NCBI GenBank assembly: GCA_021234155.1
Contig: JAJEKV010000023.1
Coordinates: 9,993,141 to 10,057,140, forward strand
DNA from: Isoetes taiwanensis
Taxonomy: Eukaryota; Streptophyta; Lycopodiopsida; Isoetales; Isoetaceae
Length of the DNA stretch: 64,000 bases
Reading direction: 5' to 3'
The translations under genes and the position numbers were made by a program. Shown one piece after another: positions 55,901 through 64,000 of the stretch (position 1 is its first letter; every line of letters starts with the position of its first letter). The notes under the pieces are model-generated. The model did not search any database. It saw nothing but the letters and a program-made list of their open reading frames with translations, and was not told where the DNA came from.

Positions 55901-56701
55901 ATGCAAAGGGATTTTATTCTATGTCGAGTGCTTGCATAACCAATGGTTCCCGATACTTCGTATGCCAAATACTTGCCACAAATTAGTAAATAAGGTTCAG
56001 ATCAAAGAGTTCATTAAATAGTCCGGGCAGCCTGTTGTTGGGCAAGCATGACTGGCACCCTTCCCAAAGCCAAACAGGGCCAGAACTTTGCACTGCCACC
56101 TCACCAAAGGGGAGAGTCCCAACCCCTGGAGGCGGACCCCAAAAAAGTTCCCGAGGCAGCCTGTCCCCGGGGGGCTGTATGCTAATGACCACTCAAACAT
56201 TGACAAAACGTGTGACACTAAAGATGCTATTATATTTGATGCTAATAACACCACCTATAATGTCACAAGTGGGTCTTAACACTAACACTGATGTTATATG
56301 TGTAGCAACTACTGACACTATATTTGATACTAGTAACAACACTTATAATGTCACTAATGGACAATGACACTGAGACTGATGTTATATATGTGACAACTAC
56401 TGACACTATATATGATGCTAATAGCACCACCTATAATGTCACAAGTGGGCACTGACACTAACACTGATGCTATATGTGCAACAATTGGTGACGCTATACT
56501 TGATGCTAATAGCAACATCTATAGTGTCGTAACCAAGTTACTGACATTGTTGGTGACACAAAGAGTGAGGCTATAGGTGACACAAATTGTGGCATCTGTA
56601 GCATCACTTCTGTAAAAATGTCACTAATAATGTCATAGTGTACACTTTTCAATATTGTGGTGACGTTTTGGTGACACTAATGGACCCCTTCTCTTGTAGT
56701 G
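52985..56701. mobile_element. non-autonomous CACTA (En/Spm) transposon
   Basis: Starts CACTACAAGAGAAGGGGTCC and ends with its reverse complement; the 30-bp inverted repeats are identical. A 3-bp duplication CAA flanks it (52982-52984, 56702-56704). The neighbouring tandem-repeat copy preserves the empty site (AAACCAAGCAGGG near 52600). Both inner sides are filled with subterminal repeats around AATGTCAC/GTGACATTAT (about 53040-53960 and 56190-56660), a known CACTA feature where the transposase binds. The interior (54.0-56.2 kb) has no transposase, so the 3.7-kb copy depends on an enzyme from elsewhere. Confidence 0.95.
54000..56190. other. CACTA interior without a recognised gene
   Basis: No transposase or captured gene could be identified on either strand. 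The open minus-strand frame 53970-54446 starts in unique sequence but shows no domain. A GGGGATTTGAACCCCC stretch near 54006 superficially resembles a tRNA T-arm. Confidence 0.45.
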
Positions 56702-57157
56702 CAAGCAGGGAGAAGCCCCTTCCCTGCCTGGATTCAAATCAAAGAGAATAAGGTACTGCTGAGAGAGAAGAGAAAGCGTCGATGAGATGTTGATGCACAA
56801 CTGCGCCTAAAATAGAGAACTCCCAACCAGAGAAGGCATGCGCCACATGCATGCATGCAAGACCTGCATGCTCGCCCCATTCTAGAATGGCGATCCGATG
56901 TCTCGGATCGATGGGATTAGTGTTTGGGGAGTTGAATGTAAGAGTTTAAAGTGCTAGTGCTTGTAAACTGTTCAAAAACTTGTCACTTTAAGAGAAGACC
57001 ATAGGTAATTTGTCATTCCATTTTAAATAAGACCATATGTAGAACATATGGTTTAAATAGCTATCCCCGGGGGATGCACTTAGTAAAAAAGGGTATGGAC
57101 ATCTGCATTCGTAAGGTGCCCAAAAACATCCCTAGTATACTGATCTTTGGAAGCGAA

Positions 57158-57538
57158 TTTAACCCCTAAAGTATTTTTTTTTTTTTTTTGAAGGACGACA
57201 AGCTTTATTCACCAACTAAAAACCAGAGCAACATAAAATGCAAAGACAGGATTATAACCCCAGTGGACAAACCGATCCAACTGAGCACAACCACCTGCCT
57301 ATGCAAAAGAATGAATCTGAAGGTAAGTATGTCAGATCAGTACTTTCTTCTCTTGATCAAGAGAAGAACAATTGTAAGCCATAACAATTTTATTTTGCGC
57401 CCACTGAAGAACAATCTCATCTGCAATATCTACGCCCTTAAAGATAAACAACCTCCTTCTCTTCCAGATTGACCATAAAAGCCAGCCACATGCGAGATGA
57501 AAAGCTCGTTTCCGTAGTTTAACCCCTAAAGTATTTTT
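57158..57538 (-). mobile_element. short 5'-truncated LINE with 21-bp target duplication
   Basis: TTTAACCCCTAAAGTATTTT occurs at 57158 and again at 57518, flanking a 339-bp insert whose left end is a T run (poly(A) of a minus-strand element). The insert encodes on the minus strand LACGWLLWSIWKRRRLFIFK, the same terminal LINE motif as at 28.3 kb. This is a textbook 5'-truncated target-primed insertion and recent, since the duplication is perfect. Confidence 0.92.
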
Positions 57539-59842
57539 GCCCCAGATAATGGCGAAAAAACCCCCTAATGGTAAGTATACAAATACGAAATGGTAAAAAA
57601 ACCCCTTTTATTGCATGCACATGTCCCGTACTACAAAGAATATTAAATCCCCTGTGTAGCTATCCAGCTTAAACAAATCCACAAACATCCAAACCATAGC
57701 AGAATGCAAGAACAAAAACAAAACACAATAGAATGTTTTGAAGTCTATTTTATCATTCACAAAAGCTTGTACATACATTGCAGAAGCATGAAAGTAAAGG
57801 AGTTTAGAAAATAGGCAGCAAAAAGGTGTGGCCATAGATATAGGCACTTCCTTAGTGTTCAACAAAATTCTGATATAAAATCAGTGTTACCTGGAAATTT
57901 TCAATCTGTAAACATTGCAAACAGAAAATCTAGTTACTGAAATTGCAATAACATATGAAATGAGATGAAGGGCAACACATTATTTACCTGGCAGGTTAAG
58001 GGATGTTTTTTTGGAGGTATACTGTTTGAGCGTCATATATCATTCTCTTCTTCAAATAAAAGAGATGCAGGATTTGTAGCCATGGGGCACTGGAATGCAG
58101 GCATAGCAATGATGTAGAATAGAATAGAATAGAAAAGGGAAATTATGGTTCTGGCCTAGTCCAGCCACACAAGAAAGGGCATGCAGGAAGAGTGTGCCAT
58201 CGATTTTCGAGGAAAGAAATCAAAATTTAGGGTTAGGGAAAGAAAAAAAAGGGGAAAGGGGGTGCTGGTGGGGTCCTTGGCTTCCGCATACCTGCATTCC
58301 AATTCTCATGCTTTACTCGTCCATTATAGCTACTCATGCCAGTTCTTATGCATTACTCGTCCATTGTAGTTACTCACATGTAAATATAAATAAATCTAAT
58401 GGAACTTATAAAACCTTGAATTGGACATATTTAGGCATGCATCTTCTATAGTGCAGTCGTCAAATAGCTGGATGCCAAGGAAAAAATGAAACATCAGCTA
58501 AAGGCAGATTAAAATCATCATATTTTAAACACATATTGCTAAAACTTAAAAACACAAGCACTAGCAATAAATCATTTGTTTCTTTAACATCCACCATATT
58601 CAAGGATGCCAACTTGCGCGTATTCTCATGTTTATTATGCATGTGGATTGGCAAAGCAATATCCCCCCATGCATATACCTACACATTTTAGTTATTGCCC
58701 ACTATACCCACACATTTTAGTTATCACCCCACTGCATATATCCACACATTTTAGTAAGCCCCGTGCATATATCCGCACATTTTAGTTATGCACACACAAA
58801 TTAGTCAGCATTCTACTGCAAATATCCACACACTTTAATTAGCATTTAGCATTGAAATAATGTTGCAAAGCATGTTAAATCATTAAAGAATCTACAACTA
58901 TACAAGATGTGTATATCAAAATTTAGTAGAGAATGGCCTAAAAACTTTTAATGGATCCTCGTATCAAACAACTATGAGTTCGAACAAGGATGAAAAACAT
59001 GGCTATAGTAATCACAATTGCATATATCCACGTATCATTTTCTTGTGTGATATAAAGCTCAAACCTAAAAGTGAGTTGAAGGTCACTTACAAATAAAATA
59101 ATCCAAATCTATAGATCACACTCAAAATCTTGCTATTCCTTAACATTACCAACAACACATGTTTTGCCTTGCTAAAGCCTTCTAGTGTGCTTTTTGTTAG
59201 TTGTTTTTTACTAGTTCAAATGTCGTCAGAAATAGAGTGTTTCTGCTTTGCAGCTTCTTGGAATGGCTATTAACATCTCTTGCCTGATATAGAGATGTAA
59301 TGCGATGGAGCCTACGCAAAACTTTTATTTGATGTTGTTAATGAAAGCCAAGTTTTTTTTGTCTATATAAAGGGTTTCTTTACGAACCCAGCAATATTTT
59401 TCTCTTCAGCAGGGTCCCTGACAGGTTGGATGTTAGGTTTATGTTAAGCATTTTATGTGCAGGTTGGAAAGGCAACTTCCATTGTTTAAGATTAATAGCT
59501 TGTAATGGCAATGACAAAAGTTACGCACGTTAAGCATATGAATATTTGATTTTGCATTTATAATTTCTCTTATCTGAAAATTTGCGAAGCCACCACTTGT
59601 CAAAGCATTAGGAGCAACATGTGTTAGTCAACAGGTGCATCTAGCTTGATTAAGCCACATCATGCGTCTGGTTGTAGCTCTGTCTTTTGTTGGTCCTGTA
59701 ACTTAATTCTAGTGTCCATTCATACATGTTCATTTGCAATCCCATATCCGCTGTCTTTTGAGCAATTTAGACTACTTTCATATTATAGACATTTTTGGGG
59801 CTAAAATAGAATGATTAGCTTTGAGTTTTTTTTTGTCTATAG
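57539..59842. other. gene-poor stretch
   Basis: No gene is supported. A series of diverged short repeats built on CATATATCCACACATTTTAGTTAT lies at about 58670-58830 (four to five copies). Open frames are short and featureless. Confidence 0.45.
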
Positions 59843-60064
59843 AGAGCTTCACAATGGACAAAGAGCTCTGATTTTTCTGTAAGGATTAAAGAAGGCAAAT
59901 CCTTATTGGACAGGCTCAGCCTCAATTCCTTCCTCGTTTATATGAAAAGGAACCTAGGGGTTTCTAGACTCCACATTTTGTATAGAACATGTTGCGGAGA
60001 TGAAAATTTGATAGTTTGGTGCCATTTGCTTGTGGCTGCGCATTTGCGATACCATGACATCAAG
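59843..60064 (+). CDS. candidate exon upstream of the ParB-like exon
   Basis: 74 codons open between GTCTATAG (acceptor) and CATCAAG/GTATTT (donor), both in phase 0. The sequence includes SSDFSVRIKEGKSLLDRLSL, VYMKRNLGVSRLHILYRTCC and WCHLLVAAHLRYHDIK. It reads like a real exon. I do not recognise the fold. It probably belongs with the exons at 60732 and 61 kb because of strand, spacing and phase. Confidence 0.5.
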
Positions 60065-60731
60065 GTATTTTTTATGACATGGAGATAAGAAAATTTTTCT
60101 ATTCTTTGAGCTCTTATATTGAATATTGGTTGAAATTTTTTCTGTCATGTGTTAGTCTTAAGCTTGGCATTATAGGTGCAAGACTTGTTTATTTGCTTGA
60201 CATGCCTTCCTCTACATTGGATAGAGAGCGTGGTTTTTCTATAAGGATTCCAAAGCATTTTAACACATAAAATCCTGCTAACCCAATTCTTGATTGGAAT
60301 AAAAGATGCTGCGAGGACCTCACCAAAGATGTTATGTGGGCAATTTTTGGCTTCAACCCACCGATTACAATGATGGGCCATCCATCTTCCGGATACAAAT
60401 TTATCTCCAGATATGGAACCAAGTGAATCCATAGCAATGGGAATGCTGTATTCTTTCATAAGTCGAAGAGATGAGTGCTTTTTACAGTAGGAAGAACCTA
60501 TCCTTATCTAAAGCTTGTCTTTTTGGAAGTAAGTTGACATATTGTGCACAAGTACAGTCAATTCACTGGATATTTAATATCAAAGACACCATGTGACTGT
60601 TATACAATTGACATGGTCCATGTCAAGTTTACCATGAACTGTTGTGGTGCTTGTCCCATGCTTATTTTGTTGTTCCTATTCTACTCTTCCTAATTTTAGT
60701 ATCACATTGCCTCGTTGTTTTTGTGTGGCAG

Positions 60732-60803
60732 GACACAGGGTCCCTACTGATACTGGAAAATGTGGTAGAGATTTTAGTGGCTTTGGTCCCATCATTCTTG
60801 AGA
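60732..60803 (+). CDS. candidate 24-codon exon
   Basis: Between TGTGTGGCAG and AGA/GTAAGC, exactly 72 bases in phase 0, encoding a mostly hydrophobic helix (SLLILENVVEILVALVPSFL). A 35-45-bp direct repeat (CTTGTCCCATGCTTATTTTG) flanks it at about 60650 and 60875, which could be an intronic duplication. Confidence 0.4.
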
Positions 60804-60949
60804 GTAAGCACTGCCATAGAAGAGACATTCAATTCATTGTAGTTTGGTACAGAATTGAAGCTCTTTAGTTGTGTTGCTTGTCCCATGCTTATTTTGTTGT
60901 TCCTAATGATAGAAATAAATATGCACGGGTTTGTGCAAGGTGTTATTTA

Positions 60950-61519
60950 TTTGCTGGTTACGTATATGAGGTTGCCTCCTAAAAACGAAGCTGGTGAGAG
61001 GCCACTTCAGGTTCGAAAGATTTACACATGTCATTTAAGAAACCTAAAAGAGAGGATAAGGAGCAACCCCAATGCTCATATGGCTCCAATTGTCGTTCTT
61101 GTTGACAAGGAGCAGTGCACAACCCCCCAAGATTATGATAAAGAAAATGAATACACCTACACACATTACGTTCTGGGAGGTAATCACAACTTCAAGGTCA
61201 GAAGGCAACTCTACAAAGAGAAGAAGAACCCGAGGTACGTTTTAGTCCTCTGTGCATTTTACTGTGGCCTCACCAACGAAGAATCCAAAATCGTTGCCAA
61301 CATTCACAATGCTGACAACGAATATAAGTTAATAATGAGCTTTGTCGACAAGATCAGGTTCACGCAAAAATATGGCGAGGATCTAAAGAAACCAGCTAAT
61401 TCCTTGGAGCTGAAGGAGGCCTGCGCCATTGAGTGTTGTCTCAAATACAATAAGATCAGCAAAAGAGCCTCACTCATTGGCCACGACAACTGGTTTCAGC
61501 TCAGTTTAGAGAGGGCCGA
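60950..61519 (+). CDS. exon with ParB-like nuclease domain
   Basis: Open to a GCCGA/GTAAGC donor at 61519. After LPPKNEAGERPLQVRKIYTC a ParB-type fold is visible: helix HLRNLKERIRSNPN, strand MAPIVVLVDK, the G-x-H box VLGGNHNFKVRRQLYKEKK, strand RYVLVLCAFYCGL, then TNEESKIVANIHNADNEYKL and a helical tail. In bacteria ParB/Srx-type domains bind or cut DNA and hydrolyse CTP. Eukaryotic relatives with a GGNH box and a following LTxxES..A..HN motif are known mainly from animals and algae, often of unknown role. The left boundary is uncertain. Downstream exon 61659-61844 follows. Confidence 0.65.
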
Positions 61520-61658
61520 GTAAGCATTGTTTATATTCTGGAATATGTTTTATTTTTCTTCGTTTGTAGTGGCATTTTGTGTCTTGTCAGCGTGGCTTGC
61601 TTAAGTTTTATATTCCAGCAGAATATACTCTGTTAATGGAAATTACATGTGACCTGCA

Positions 61659-61844
61659 GAACAAAAATTTTAATATATTCGAGCGTGGGGAATTAAAAAA
61701 CAAGGGCAAAGTATCGAAAAAAAAGAAAGGCTCTGATGTCCTCAAAAACGAAATGACTATAATTGTCTGGAGGGAAATGCAGGGCTTCACAGAAGTGGTA
61801 GACAAGGAGTTTATCTGGGAAGAAATGTCGAAAGAGTTGTACAA
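61659..61844 (+). CDS. exon following the ParB-like exon
   Basis: Open frame from a GACCTGCAG acceptor to a TACAA/GTAAGT donor, encoding NFNIFERGELKNKGKVSKKK and KNEMTIIVWREMQGFTEVVD with an EFIWEEMSKELYK end. The basic KKK stretch is a possible nuclear signal. The phase with the ParB exon donor does not match directly, so an intermediate exon or different borders are likely. Confidence 0.45.
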
Positions 61845-61855
61845 GTAAGTTTGCC

Positions 61856-62490
61856 TCCTTTCTCACTTGGCGCCTCCGCCTGGCGCCTGGCGCCTGGCGC
61901 CTGCCTGAGGCGCTGCCTGAGGCCTGCCCGAGCGGATGCAGTGATGGATGGCGTTGGAGCAGCGGCAGTGAAGGATGGCGCCCCTGTGTGTGCCTGAGTG
62001 GATGTCCGCCTGCGTGCATACCTGGGGGTGCTGGCGCCTTGGCGCAGGGCTGGTGGATGGGTGAGGAGGCACCTCCGATGGGCGATTTCCCTGAGCGGTT
62101 TTTCTGAGCGCCGCCTTCCCTGCGTGTTTGGGCGATTGGCATTGGGGGCGTCTGTTTTCCAGCACCCAGTTGTGAAGAGGTTACGGTTCGGAGTTGCTTG
62201 GTGAAGCTTTGCCTGCTGGAGGTATGAAGGTATGCTTGTTGCTTGTGCAACAACATGGATTTTTGGATCGGTGAGTAGCCATAGTCATCCTGGCAACGGT
62301 TTTTTCCCAGGTGGTTTTTAATCCGGGTCATGATGGTTGTGTTCTAGCTCACGTTGTGCTTTGGTTTAAGGGCTTCGGCCCATGTTCTTGTTTGGACTTC
62401 GGTCCAGGACTTCGGTCCCTTATGTACTTGGTCCCATAACCCGATTGGGTTCCGTGGACGTTAAAAATTTTTCCTTCCTTCCTTCCTTCC
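61856..62490. other. GC-rich insertion ending in a TTCC microsatellite
   Basis: Composition jumps from AT-rich to GC-rich at about 61860. It opens with tandem GGCGCCT/CTGGCGC units (61867-61905), continues with unique GC-rich sequence and ends TTTTTCCTTCCTTCCTTCC at about 62465-62490. It looks like an inserted element placed just behind an exon donor. No coding domain and no clear target duplication were found. Confidence 0.4.
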
Positions 62491-64000
62491 TTTGGCCACT
62501 GACACAAGTGCTTTTGAGATGAGCAAAATTGTATTCCGAGATACACCTTGCCATTCTCGAATAGCAAAAGTGTTTTGCTTTCTCGACTAGTAAAAGTGTA
62601 TTCCAGAATACATTTTCCTTTTCACCTTTTTATCTTAGTTGCTTTATGAACACTCGTCGCATATTCTGGAATAAGATTTTCAATTTCTTTTGTTTTTTTG
62701 GTTTATTTTTAGCAATGTTGTTAACACTAGACCTGTCCCATGATGGACCATTAAAGGGCATTTTGAAGGTTCACAAGAAAAATCATATAAAATCAAGAAC
62801 ACAAAAACTAGCCAAACCCTTTCTAGGAGTTCATATATCGCAGTCATGCTTCACATGAAAAATACACAAAAATGTATCAGCTCCCATTCTTGTGAGTTAT
62901 GCTCTAGCAAACCCGGGGGGGGGGTCAAGTACCAAAAGCTTCATGTTCACACAAAGTAAAACTGTCTTGATGCAAAGATTTTTTTGATTTTTTTTGTTAT
63001 AATATTGAGCAAGGCATAAAAAACCACATCTCAATTCGAACTCTGTGAAGGAAGATAGAGCAATTCAAACATGACAGGGTCAAAACTGTCCTCTGCCTTC
63101 TGAGAACCAATACTGGTTCTCAGAAAGCAGTTGTGATATAGAAACAACTTCAGAAGGAGATCAATTTTGAGTCTAAATTTGGCACATAAGTAATTCACGA
63201 GGTCCTCCATCCTATAAAAATATTTGTTGAGTTTGAATTTGATGTTTTAACTTTTACTTCTATTTTTAATTTTAGGGAATTTATACAAATGGATAGTATT
63301 GCTACATTTGATTTTAGGTTGTCCTCCAAAAAATCACATTATGAAAGTTTATGAGGATATGAAACCAATGCAAAACAAGCTCGTGGAAAGAGCAAAAGAC
63401 ATGGTAAAAAAAATAAAAAACAATACATGTACCTGCCCATTACTGGTCCATAGTTCATTCAAAAATTGATAATATCCTTATGTTAGTCTATTTCAAGTTG
63501 AGTTTTGGGACACGAGTAGCTCTTGGACCACTTTGTTCACAAGAAATATTTGTTGTTCATTATCTTAAGGATTGTACTAGAATAGATAGCATCAATTATA
63601 TTATATCTTCCATGTTTGTTCTAGATTTGTGCCCTAAGGTGTGACTTTACAAAATCACATCCTCAAAGTATCTCATGTCAAGAAACCAATGCAAAAAGAA
63701 TTAAGGAAAAATATAAAAAACTTTTACTATAAAAAATCAAGATAGGCTGCCATCTGCAGTTCAGTTGCAAACCGTCATTGGTCCATATGACTGAAAGTTT
63801 AAAAATTATTAATGGTGCCATCTTATTCAATTTTGATCTCAACTTTCACATATAGTTTACTTGTATGATTCTCTATAGGACAAAATTAATTGATTAGGTT
63901 AGCTTGTATAATTTAAGGGTAAGGTTGAAGCACAAATAATTGAGAATTTATAGGGTATTTATGACCAATTGAACCTACATGGACTTTCACTTACACCTTT
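62491..64000. other. no gene seen; diverged tandem repeat
   Basis: AT-rich sequence. Blocks around AAAATCACAT..GAAACCAATGCAAAA at 63318-63400 and 63623-63700, and ACTGGTCCAT/ATTGGTCCAT at 63443 and 63776, suggest an old tandem duplication with a period of about 305-330 bp. A G9 run lies near 62918. Confidence 0.4.

Larger units (their letters stand above)
52261..56925. repeat. 375-bp tandem repeat, three copies, one split by CACTA
   Basis: Units share AGAGAATAAGGTACTGCTGA, CATGCGCCGCATGCATGCAT and CCATTCTAGAATGGCGATCC. Corresponding points are at 52271, 52646 and 56745. After removing the CACTA element (52985-56701 plus 3 bp) the spacings are 375 and about 379 bp. The third copy breaks off at about 56925. 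A partial match (TTCTAGAATGGGGCTCGCAT) also lies at about 51740. Open minus-strand frames in copies 1 and 2 are near-identical because of the repeat. Confidence 0.9.
61530..62670. repeat. third cluster of TATTCCGGAATA palindromes
   Basis: Variants at about 61536 (TATTCTGGAATATG), 61606, 62529 (GTATTCCGAGATACAC), 62597 (GTGTATTCCAGAATACAT) and 62656. It is the same family as at 22-26 kb, here in and after introns of the ParB-like gene. Confidence 0.7.

Overview
This window looks like nuclear DNA of a land plant with a large, repeat-rich genome. The evidence is a DUF538 gene (a family known from land plants), GT-AG introns, plant-type LINE, Ty3 chromovirus, Ty1/copia, CACTA and Helitron sequences, and very low gene density. 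A DUF7869-type transposase and a ParB-like eukaryotic exon hint at a non-flowering plant such as a fern, lycophyte or gymnosperm, but that is inference.

Left part (1-21 kb). An intact single-exon DUF538 gene (1355-1780) is followed by a 5'-truncated LINE (about 2535-18572, 22-bp diverged target duplication). The LINE was split by a 13.2-kb Ty3/gypsy chromovirus lying on the minus strand (4810-17970, AACAG duplication, 1.6-kb LTRs, initiator-Met tRNA primer site, polypurine tract, gag, protease, RT, RNase H, integrase and chromodomain). Between its primer site and gag this chromovirus carries two extra genes: a divergent histone H3-fold protein and a protein I do not recognise. Each has its own TATA box and a matching pair of about 72-bp hairpins upstream. 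This is the most striking content of the window. A decayed copia element with one LTR follows (about 18.8-21.1 kb).

Middle part (21-41 kb). This is mostly gene-poor, with successive fields of short palindromes or hairpins, each with its own motif (ATGGCGCCAT arrays, GTGTATTCCGGAATACAC palindromes, TTCGCATGGTGTGATCC hairpins). It also holds a DUF7869-like relic, a LINE 3' end, a possible MITE, a few exon-like pieces and a Helitron 3' end.

Right part (41-64 kb). A 9.55-kb DNA transposon (41769-51322) has perfect 26-bp terminal inverted repeats and a 10-bp target duplication. It carries a DUF7869-type transposase on the plus strand and, divergently, a spliced minus-strand gene ending in an FCP1-like HAD phosphatase domain. 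That gene's introns are packed with a TCTCGACTCGCGAGTCGAGA palindrome. Next come a tandem repeat of about 375 bp interrupted by a 3.7-kb CACTA element with a CAA duplication, a short LINE insertion with a 21-bp duplication, and a multi-exon gene on the plus strand (59.8-61.85 kb) with a ParB-like nuclease domain.

Many transposon reading frames are broken by 1-2 base shifts. The two chromovirus LTRs differ from each other in a patterned way (CG in one, CAG in the other), so some apparent decay may be consensus error at methylated CpG sites. Exon boundaries are read by eye and several are uncertain.
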